A DNA stretch of 5,633 nt from CAZNQW01 sp964575225 (GTDB lineage Bacteria; Chloroflexota; Anaerolineae; JAAYZQ01), in NCBI GenBank assembly GCA_964575225.1, contig CAZNQW010000249.1, positions 1-5,633 on the forward strand, in the 5' to 3' direction. The first letter of the stretch is position 1. Each line of letters opens with the position of its first letter. Below the pieces are notes generated by a model, which saw only the letters and a program-made list of their open reading frames with translations, was not told the origin of the DNA and made no database searches. Position numbers and translations under genes: made by a program. Positions 1 through 4,289 of this stretch are shown here, piece by piece.

Positions 1-686
1 GCCTCTTCCAGGCTGCCATTGGTGCGCGGGGGCCACAGACCGCTGTCCTCCATGAGGACGTTGGGAAAGAGCCCCATCTGCAATAGGGCGTTGTAGGCCA
101 CCTGAAAGTTGGGACTATCGTAGGGATGCCCCCAGATGTGCAGGGCTGCTTCGGCCATGAGCCCATCGGGTGTGGGGGCCCGCATCACCAGGAAGCAGGT
201 GCGGCGGGTGACCGCCATCATGCGCTGGACAAAGGCCGGCAGGTCGGCAGAGCCGTACATGGCATGGGAGCAGAGGGAAAAATCGTGGGGTTCGACGGTC
301 ACGTCGGGCCACCACCCCTGCAGGGTCTGGACGTTGTCGATGCCCTCTTCTTCCAACTTTTTCTGCGTCAGGTCAATCATCGCCGAGGAGGAATCGATGG
401 CTGTGATGCGCCGTGCATGGGGAGCCAGCCGACAGACCCAGGCTCCGCTTCCGGCCCCAATGTCCAGCAGGGTAGAGCCCGGGTGCGCCTGGAGGGCGTC
501 GATCACGGCCTGCCGGCTGGAATCGCGCTTTTTAGAGCGCTCTCGCACCCGGGCATCAAAAGCGCGGGCGATGGCCTCCCCTGCCTCTTCCTCTCCGCCT
601 TTTTCGGCGAACCGGGCCGACCAGGAGCCGACGTGCACCTCAACCAATTCCCGCCACAGGTCAATCCAATCGATGTTTCTGTCCAT
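1..686 (-). CDS. class I SAM-dependent methyltransferase, C-terminus cut by window edge
   Basis: The minus strand is open from the start codon at 686-684 to the window edge: 228 complete codons with no stop. The protein has a charged helical N-terminus (about 1-65, with WRELVE near 11-16). The SAM-binding motif I, LLDIGAGSG, follows at about 73-81, and the post-I acidic residue in ITAID is at about 94-98. This is the Rossmann core of class I methyltransferases. A downstream segment (SLCSHAMYG, about 137-145) and an APTPDG stretch (about 170-175) probably shape the substrate pocket, but I cannot name the substrate. An in-frame ATG four codons upstream (698) is possible. I prefer 686 because GAGAG lies 5 nt upstream and the 722-717 promoter then gives a leader of about 24 nt. 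The gene is divergent from rocD. Long plus-strand frames over this region are shadows. The methyltransferase fold is firm; its function is unknown. Confidence 0.9.
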   Translation of the reverse strand, partial: MDRNIDWIDLWRELVEVHVGSWSARFAEKGGEEEAGEAIARAFDARVRERSKKRDSSRQAVIDALQAHPGSTLLDIGAGSGAWVCRLAPHARRITAIDSSSAMIDLTQKKLEEEGIDNVQTLQGWWPDVTVEPHDFSLCSHAMYGSADLPAFVQRMMAVTRRTCFLVMRAPTPDGLMAEAALHIWGHPYDSPNFQVAYNALLQMGLFPNVLMEDSGLWPPRTNGSLEE

Positions 687-716
687 GATGACTCTCATAC
701 CCCATTTGATGCTCCA

Positions 717-745
717 ATTATACAGGGGGATGGCCGAATGTGCAA
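717..745 (-). promoter_or_regulatory. sigma70-type promoter of the methyltransferase gene
   Basis: Read on the minus strand, TTGCAC (745-740) is followed by exactly 17 bases and a perfect TATAAT (722-717). Transcription would start near 710, about 24 nt before the chosen start codon. The stretch from 746 to 932, between this promoter and the divergent rocD promoter, shows no gene. It has only minor palindromes: CTCG-TTTG-CGAG at 884-895 and GAGGCCTC at 912-919. Confidence 0.8.
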
Positions 746-932
746 CGATCGTGCCGTCCGTCGGCAGGGCTTGCAGAGTCGGTCAAGGCGCGGCCCACGA
801 TGGATGCCGCCTGACGCTCGCCGTGCTGTACGTCGCCCCAGCGCAATCGGGGGTCCATGTGGTGTCACAATACGATAGATGCCCTCGTTTGCGAGTGTGG
901 AGGCTATGGTTGAGGCCTCTCGGCTTGAGCTT

Positions 933-961
933 TTGACAGGGCGATGAAAGGGTGATAGAAT
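933..961 (+). promoter_or_regulatory. sigma70-type promoter of rocD
   Basis: A perfect -35 box TTGACA (933-938) is followed by a 17-bp spacer and TAGAAT (956-961), one mismatch from TATAAT. Predicted initiation near 968 gives an untranslated leader of about 120 nt before the rocD start at 1091. The strength of the match suggests high basal transcription. No operator is obvious. Confidence 0.82.
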
Positions 962-967
962 GGGCTA

Positions 968-1090
968 TAAGGACAAGGGGGCTTTTAGGGCGTGCATTTT
1001 GGCCCTCATCGAATTGTGCCCATCGCCCTGGCGGCTTTCCTCCGATTTGCTTTCCATGATCAATTCGAGAGATACAGGGAGGTACCTCTT
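968..1090 (+). promoter_or_regulatory. rocD 5' leader with small hairpin and strong ribosome binding site
   Basis: This is the predicted untranslated leader of about 120 nt. AGGGC (987-991) can pair with GCCCT (1002-1006) across a 10-nt loop. I see no U-tract terminator and do not recognise a riboswitch class. The ribosome binding site, AGGGAGGT (1076-1083), sits 7 nt before the ATG at 1091, which decides the start. A GTG at 992 in the same frame would add 33 residues (hydrophobic, unlike the family) and has no ribosome binding site. Confidence 0.4.
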
Positions 1091-2290
1091 ATGAAACCGC
1101 AAGAGCTCATTCGCTTAGAGACCGAGTATGGGGCGGCCAATTACAAGCCGCTGGATGTCGTTGTCGAACGCGGTGAGGGTGTCTGGGTGTGGGACGTCGA
1201 AGGCAAGAAATACCTGGATTGCCTTTCGGCCTATTCGGCGGTCAATCAAGGCCATTGCCACCCGCGCATCATGCAGGCCATGATCGAGCAGGCCCAAAAG
1301 CTGACCCTCACCTCCCGCGCCTTTCGCAACGACCAGCTTGGCCTCTTTTATAAAGAGGTGTGCGAGCTAACCCGTTCCCACCGGGTCCTGCCCATGAACA
1401 GCGGGGCCGAGGCCGTCGAGTCGGCCATCAAGGTCGCCCGCAAATGGGGCTATACGGTCAAGGGGGTGCCCGAAGATCAGGCCGAGATTATCGTCTGCTG
1501 CAACAATTTCCACGGCCGGACCATCACCATCGTGGGCTTTAGCACCGATGAGAGTTCTCGCCTGGGCTTTGGGCCGTTTACGCCGGGGTTCAAGTTGATT
1601 CCTTTTGGCGACGCACAGGCGCTGGAAGAGGCGATTACGCCCAACACCGTCGCCTTTATGGTCGAGCCGATCCAGGGCGAAGCCGGGATCCTCATCCCCC
1701 CCGACGGCTATCTCAAAAAGGCGCGGGCTCTCTGTAGCGAGCACAACGTCGTCCTGATCCTGGATGAGATTCAGACCGGGTTGGGTCGAACCGGAAAACT
1801 GCTGGCCGAGGAATACGAGGGCATCGAGTCGGACCTGACGCTGGTGGGCAAGGCGCTGTCGGGGGGGTTCTACCCCGTTTCCGCGGTCCTATCCAATACC
1901 GAGGTCATGAGCGTGCTCCGGCCCGGCGAGCATGGGAGCACTTTTGGCGGCAACCCCCTGGCCTGCGCGGTGGCCCGTGTGGCGCTCAAGGTCCTCATCG
2001 AGGAGGGGATGATCGAGAACGCTGCCGCGATGGGCGCCTATTTCATGGACGGGTTGCGGCAAATCAAGAATCCTTTGATCAAAGAGGTCCGGGGCAAGGG
2101 TCTGATGATCGGCGTCGAGTTCTTACCGGAGGCCGGCGGCGCCCGGCAATATTGCGAGATGCTGATGGGAAAGGGATTGCTGTGCAAGGAGACCCATGAG
2201 CACACCATCCGTTTCGCTCCGCCCCTGGTCATCACTCGCGACGTCGTCGATTGGGCCCTGGAGCAGATTGATTCCGTCCTGTCGGATTGA
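1091..2290 (+). CDS. rocD: ornithine--oxo-acid aminotransferase
   Basis: This cytosolic PLP enzyme transfers the delta-amino group of L-ornithine to 2-oxoglutarate. The products are glutamate and glutamate-5-semialdehyde, linking arginine/ornithine breakdown to proline and glutamate. The protein is 399 aa, normal for bacterial members of this class III aminotransferase group. It aligns by eye along its length with human OAT. Landmarks are AYSAVNQGHCHP (47-58), KLTLTSRAF (70-78), NNFHGRT (138-144), VEPIQGEAGI (191-200), LDEIQTGLGRTGK (224-236), VGKALSGG (252-259) and EHGSTFGGNPL (280-290). Lys254 is the Schiff-base lysine, Asp225 binds the PLP ring nitrogen and Phe140 stacks on it. Tyr18, Tyr48, Arg143 and Glu197 correspond to human Tyr55, Tyr85, Arg180 and Glu235, the set that selects ornithine, so the call is specific rather than a generic class III aminotransferase. 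It has its own promoter and no arginase or proline gene nearby, so it appears monocistronic. Confidence 0.96.
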   Translation: MKPQELIRLETEYGAANYKPLDVVVERGEGVWVWDVEGKKYLDCLSAYSAVNQGHCHPRIMQAMIEQAQKLTLTSRAFRNDQLGLFYKEVCELTRSHRVLPMNSGAEAVESAIKVARKWGYTVKGVPEDQAEIIVCCNNFHGRTITIVGFSTDESSRLGFGPFTPGFKLIPFGDAQALEEAITPNTVAFMVEPIQGEAGILIPPDGYLKKARALCSEHNVVLILDEIQTGLGRTGKLLAEEYEGIESDLTLVGKALSGGFYPVSAVLSNTEVMSVLRPGEHGSTFGGNPLACAVARVALKVLIEEGMIENAAAMGAYFMDGLRQIKNPLIKEVRGKGLMIGVEFLPEAGGARQYCEMLMGKGLLCKETHEHTIRFAPPLVITRDVVDWALEQIDSVLSD

Positions 2291-2327
2291 TGGGCTGGCG
2301 GCCGGCACGCGCGGGCGCCTTCCTGTT

Positions 2328-2356
2328 TTGACACAATGCCAAAGGGATGGTATAGT
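2328..2356 (+). promoter_or_regulatory. sigma70-type promoter of the DEAD-box helicase unit
   Basis: A perfect TTGACA (2328-2333) is followed by 17 bp and TATAGT (2351-2356), one mismatch from TATAAT. It starts 37 bp after the rocD stop. Predicted initiation near 2363 gives a leader of about 145 nt before the helicase start, and that leader contains a full intrinsic terminator. The helicase is therefore transcribed separately from rocD, under control of the terminator. Confidence 0.85.
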
Positions 2357-2375
2357 CAATCCTGTTAGGAAAGCT

Positions 2376-2428
2376 AATCGGTCTGGCATGATGTACCGCT
2401 CCGATTCACGCAATCGGGGCGGTTTTTT
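2376..2428 (+). promoter_or_regulatory. candidate transcription attenuator in the helicase leader
   Basis: Three segments compete. Segment A is AATCGG (2376-2381), B is CCGCTCCGATT (2396-2406) and C is AATCGGGGCGG (2412-2422). B pairs with C to make the terminator. A pairs with the CCGATT half of B (2401-2406), which would break the terminator. A and C are imperfect direct repeats, AATCGGtctGG against AATCGGggcGG, identical at 8 of 11 positions. A lies only about 12 nt after the predicted transcription start, so it would be made before B. The mutually exclusive pairing is visible in the sequence; that it regulates the helicase, perhaps in response to cold or helicase level, is inference. Confidence 0.55.
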
Positions 2429-2459
2429 GCGCCATCGAACATCAATCATACTTTCCTGA
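2388..2459 (+). CDS. possible 23-residue leader peptide overlapping the attenuator
   Basis: A double ATG (2388-2393) opens a 23-codon frame ending with TGA at 2457-2459. It runs straight through both arms of the terminator. The peptide starts MMYRSDSRNRGGF, carries five arginines and ends in a hydrophobic SIILS. Lying after the promoter and before the helicase ribosome binding site, it sits where a leader peptide would. A ribosome on it would prevent the terminator hairpin from forming. Against it, the nearest purine-rich site (AGGA, 2367-2370) is 17 nt from the ATG, too far for a normal ribosome binding site. It may be chance. Confidence 0.18.
   Translation: MMYRSDSRNRGGFLRHRTSIILS
2396..2428 (+). 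terminator. intrinsic terminator inside the helicase leader
   Basis: CCGCTCCGATT (2396-2406) and AATCGGGGCGG (2412-2422) form an 11-bp stem with one T-G wobble and a 5-nt loop. Six T residues follow directly (2423-2428). It lies about 70 bases downstream of the 2328-2356 promoter. It would stop transcripts from that promoter after roughly 65 nt and also stop read-through from rocD. Confidence 0.9.
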
Positions 2460-2465
2460 TAGTTC

Positions 2466-2508
2466 AGAGTCAAGAGTGCGACTTGGCTCAAGAGTCAAGG
2501 AGTACTCT
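2466..2508 (+). promoter_or_regulatory. helicase translation initiation region with direct repeat and weak hairpin
   Basis: AGAGTCAAG occurs at 2466-2474 and again at 2491-2499, a 25-bp period. The second copy runs into the ribosome binding site AAGGAG (2497-2502), 6 nt before the ATG at 2509. AGAGT (2491-2495) can pair with ACTCT (2504-2508), placing the ribosome binding site in an 8-nt loop. CTTG/CAAG (2483-2486 with 2489-2492) is a competing small hairpin. The helices are short, so any translational control is speculative, but the site clearly fixes 2509 as the start rather than the in-frame GTG at 2476. Confidence 0.45.
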
Positions 2509-3834
2509 ATGAAGTTTGAACAATTTTCCCTCGATGCGCGCATTCAGGCGGGCATCCAGGCAGCCCGGTACGAAATCCCTACCCCCATTCAGGAGCAGGC
2601 CATCCCTGTGGTAATGCAGGGGCGCGACGTGTTGGGCCTGGCCCAAACGGGCACCGGCAAGACCGCAGCCTTTGTGCTGCCCATCTTGCAGCGCCTGACC
2701 CGCGGTCCCGTGCGCCATGTGCGCGCCCTCATCGTGGCGCCCACCCGCGAGCTGGCCGAACAGATCCACCAGGACATCGTCAACCTGGGCCGGCGCACCC
2801 AAATCCGCAGCGTCACCGTGTATGGGGGCGTGAGCAAGAGCCGGCAGGTGACCGCCTTGCGGCGCGGCGTTGAGATCGTTGTCGCCTGCCCCGGTCGTTT
2901 GTTGGACGTGGTGGGCGATGGCGGCATCGATTTATCCCACGTCGAAGTATTGGTCTTGGATGAGGCCGACCGCATGTGCGACATGGGCTTTCTGCCCGAC
3001 ATTCGCCGCATCCTCAAGCTCGTGCCCGCTCAGCGGCAGACCCTCTTTTTTTCGGCGACCATGCCCGATGAGATCCGCCAGTTGGCCGACACCATCCTTC
3101 AGAATCCGGTCACCGTACAGATCGGCGCCATCGCTCCGGCAGAGACCGTGTCCCACGCCCTCTTTTCCGTGTCTCAGGCCCGCAAGACCGATCTCTTGCT
3201 GGCGACTTTGCAGCAGACCGCCACAGGGCGGGTGCTGATCTTTACCCGCACCAAGTATCGAGCCCGAAACCTGGCCCGCAGCCTGGAAAAGGAAAAGTAT
3301 CGCGTTTCGGCGCTGCAAGGCAACATGTCGCAGAATCAACGCCAGGAGGCCATTGACGGTTTTCGGCGGGGAAAATACGACATTTTGGTGGCCACCGACA
3401 TTGCCGCGCGTGGTATCGACGTGTCGGATATCTCCCACGTGATCAATTTTGACATGCCCGACACGGTGGATGCCTACACCCATCGCATTGGGCGGACGGG
3501 CCGCGCCGAAAAGGCCGGCCAGGCGTTCACCTTTGTGACGCACGGAGAAGAAGCTTTGGTGCGCCAAATTGAACAGGTGCTGGGCGCGCAGATCGAGCGG
3601 CGCCGGTTGCCAGGATTTGACCATAGCGTCTCTGAAGCCGACACCCAGCCCAAGAAGGGGCGCCCGAATCAGCAGCGGCGCGCGCCATCGAACGGCATGC
3701 GGGGCAGCGGCCGCCAGGACAGCGCGCGCCAGGGCAGCGGCCGCCAGGGCAGCGGCCGCCAGGGCAGCGGCCGCACGACGGGACCTGCCAATCCATCTGC
3801 CCAGCGGCGCAGGCCGGCCGTTTCTACACGATAA
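2509..3834 (+). CDS. RhlE-like DEAD-box ATP-dependent RNA helicase
   Basis: This cytosolic ATP-dependent RNA helicase of superfamily 2 unwinds short RNA duplexes, typically in ribosome assembly, cold adaptation or RNA decay. In the 441-aa protein every core motif is present in order. RecA domain 1 has the Q motif (aromatic Phe6, Gln28), motif I AQTGTGKT (45-52), Ia PTRELA (78-83), GG (106-107), Ib PGR (128-130, preceded by Cys where Thr is usual), II DEAD (151-154) and III SAT (182-184). Domain 2 has IV VLIFTRT (242-248), V ATDIAARGID (295-304) and VI HRIGRTGR (325-332). The GNMSQN segment (271-276) and lack of a DbpA-type RNA-binding domain favour the RhlE group over CsdA/DeaD or SrmB. The tail (about 380-441) is basic and low-complexity, with five QGSGR-type repeats, probably an unstructured RNA-binding extension. 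It is transcribed alone, behind an attenuator-like leader and before its own terminator. I am sure of the family; the subgroup is likely but not proven. Confidence 0.96.
   Translation: MKFEQFSLDARIQAGIQAARYEIPTPIQEQAIPVVMQGRDVLGLAQTGTGKTAAFVLPILQRLTRGPVRHVRALIVAPTRELAEQIHQDIVNLGRRTQIRSVTVYGGVSKSRQVTALRRGVEIVVACPGRLLDVVGDGGIDLSHVEVLVLDEADRMCDMGFLPDIRRILKLVPAQRQTLFFSATMPDEIRQLADTILQNPVTVQIGAIAPAETVSHALFSVSQARKTDLLLATLQQTATGRVLIFTRTKYRARNLARSLEKEKYRVSALQGNMSQNQRQEAIDGFRRGKYDILVATDIAARGIDVSDISHVINFDMPDTVDAYTHRIGRTGRAEKAGQAFTFVTHGEEALVRQIEQVLGAQIERRRLPGFDHSVSEADTQPKKGRPNQQRRAPSNGMRGSGRQDSARQGSGRQGSGRQGSGRTTGPANPSAQRRRPAVSTR
3700..3774 (+). repeat. five 15-bp tandem repeats coding QGSGR in the helicase tail
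   Basis: Three perfect copies of CAGGGCAGCGGCCGC lie at 3730-3744, 3745-3759 and 3760-3774. Two diverged copies precede them at 3700-3714 and 3715-3729. The unit is in frame and encodes residues 398-422 as RGSGR, QDSAR and then QGSGR three times. Nucleotide identity, not just protein identity, points to recent slippage or unequal exchange, so copy number may vary between strains. Each unit except the second contains the 8-bp palindrome GCGGCCGC. Confidence 0.95.
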
Positions 3835-3847
3835 CTTGATCTCCGAT

Positions 3848-3869
3848 ACTACCCGATCGGGTAGTTTTT
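3848..3869 (+). terminator. intrinsic terminator of the helicase gene
   Basis: ACTACCC (3848-3854) pairs perfectly with GGGTAGT (3859-3865) across a GATC loop. The run of five T residues is at 3865-3869, its first T closing the stem. It begins 13 bases after the helicase stop codon at 3832-3834, in the right place to end that transcript. Confidence 0.85.
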
Positions 3870-3924
3870 ACGTCCTTTTCCATCACCTGAAAGGGGCATA
3901 GGGAGGGTCTAAATACGGCCCAGG

Positions 3925-3953
3925 CGACCCATCGAAAAGATGGGTCGTTTGTT
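3925..3953 (+). terminator. second terminator-like hairpin
   Basis: CGACCCATC (3925-3933) and GATGGGTCG (3939-3947) form a perfect 9-bp stem around a GAAAA loop. The following tract is TTTGTT, an interrupted U-run, so it is a plausible but weaker terminator. Flanking GGCC at 3917-3920 and 3954-3957 could extend the structure. It may back up the helicase terminator at 3848-3869 or be the end of an undetected small transcript. Confidence 0.55.
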
Positions 3954-3997
3954 GGCCAAAAATGGGCATCCTGGCTGTATCGCATCCAGCGCGAGTG

Positions 3998-4006
3998 TGT
4001 TAGAAT
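3998..4006 (+). promoter_or_regulatory. possible extended -10 promoter upstream of the molybdoenzyme
   Basis: TGT directly precedes TAGAAT (4001-4006), matching the extended -10 pattern TGN-TATAAT with one mismatch. At the 16-18 bp spacings there is no recognisable -35 box. Initiation near 4013 would give a leader of about 275 nt before the ATG at 4290. It is the best candidate promoter for the downstream gene, but its missing -35 suggests need for an activator, or that it is not real. Confidence 0.4.
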
Positions 4007-4025
4007 AGGCTGGGATAGGGACCAT

Positions 4026-4123
4026 GGCGTCGAGAGACGTCTTTCGTGGTGTGTAGCCCGTAATTTTCGGGAATTGTGGCCCCCCCCATCGGACCCAAGA
4101 CACCGAAATGCCTACGCAGTAGG
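4026..4123 (+). ncRNA. candidate structured RNA element, class unknown
   Basis: Several adjacent helices can form. GGCGTC-GAGA-GACGTC (4026-4041) is a 6-bp stem with one G-U pair, closed by a GNRA tetraloop. Immediately next, TTTC (4042-4045) pairs with GAAA (4105-4108), and GGTGT (4048-4052) pairs with ACACC (4100-4104), leaving a 2-nt bulge. Inside that domain lies CCCG (4057-4060) with CGGG (4068-4071). CCTAC (4111-4115) pairs with GTAGG (4119-4123) across a 3-nt loop. The layout resembles a leader RNA or small RNA beginning near 4013. I compared it from memory with the molybdenum-cofactor motif, cobalamin, SAM, c-di-GMP, fluoride and 6S signatures and found no convincing match. All pairings are by eye, without energy or covariation support. 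Confidence 0.3.
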
Positions 4124-4193
4124 GCGGTGGGCAATACAACACTTGAGGGCTTATTGGAAGGTGTCAAGCACTTGCTCTACACAAAGCCGTCGT

Positions 4194-4252
4194 GAATTGT
4201 AGAAAGGAGAAGGGTGCTCAATAAAAACCATGCCAGCCCCTGAGAATTGTAG
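4194..4252 (+). repeat. GAATTGTAG direct repeat upstream of the molybdoenzyme
   Basis: The 9-mer GAATTGTAG occurs at 4194-4202 and 4244-4252, 50 bp apart, and a third near-copy, GAATTGTGG, is at 4071-4079. The two exact copies flank the ribosome-binding-like site at 4205-4209. They could be protein-binding sites for control of the molybdoenzyme, but short AT-rich repeats can arise by chance. Confidence 0.3.
4214..4243 (+). CDS. possible 9-residue leader ORF before the molybdoenzyme
   Basis: AAAGGAG (4203-4209) stands 4 nt before GTG (4214-4216). This opens a frame reading MLNKNHASP and stopping at TGA 4241-4243, 46 bp before the molybdoenzyme ATG. The ribosome binding site is good for so short a frame, so initiation here could occur. 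No known leader peptide is recognised and the GTG start lowers confidence. Confidence 0.15.
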   Translation: MLNKNHASP

Positions 4253-4277
4253 CGAGATTCTAGATCAAGAAACAAGC

Positions 4278-4283
4278 AGGAGG
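4278..4283 (+). promoter_or_regulatory. strong ribosome binding site of the molybdoenzyme
   Basis: AGGAGG (4278-4283) lies exactly 6 nt before the ATG at 4290. It selects this start over the in-frame ATG at 4314 (Met9), which has no comparable site and sits very close to the Tat motif. Confidence 0.85.
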
Positions 4284-4289
4284 AATTCT

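Larger units (their letters stand above)
3870..4289 (+). other. 420-bp intergenic region without a convincing gene
   Basis: No frame here on either strand has a credible start, composition and family likeness. A minus-strand frame at 4142-3909 (77 codons) has no ribosome binding site and an unnatural composition. The region holds a second terminator-like hairpin (3925-3953), a possible extended -10 promoter (3998-4006), a foldable stretch (4026-4123), an 8-C run (4080-4087), repeated GAATTGT elements and the ribosome binding site of the molybdoenzyme. I looked for tRNA, tmRNA, SRP RNA and RNase P signatures and saw none. Confidence 0.6.

Noticed and set aside
859..870. TGTG-GTGT-CACA palindrome between the divergent genes as a CRP/FNR-type site
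   Set aside because: The spacing does not match TGTGA-N6-TCACA or the FNR consensus; it is probably a chance palindrome.
126..936. Two long plus-strand open frames (126-878 and 136-936)
   Set aside because: They lie opposite the methyltransferase, which has clear SAM motifs and codon pattern. Their translations are low-complexity, show no family features and run into the intergenic promoter region.
992..1090. N-terminal extension of rocD from GTG at 992, which could look like a signal or targeting sequence
   Set aside because: No ribosome binding site precedes it. The ATG at 1091 has a strong one, and the family N-terminus fits the shorter form.
2291..2322. GC-rich inverted segment just after the rocD stop as a terminator
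   Set aside because: Only about 4 bp pair (GGCG with CGCC) and no T-run follows directly. The terminator at 2396-2428 is far better.
3909..4142. 77-codon minus-strand frame in the intergenic region
   Set aside because: No ribosome binding site, unnatural composition, and it overlaps hairpins better explained as RNA structure.
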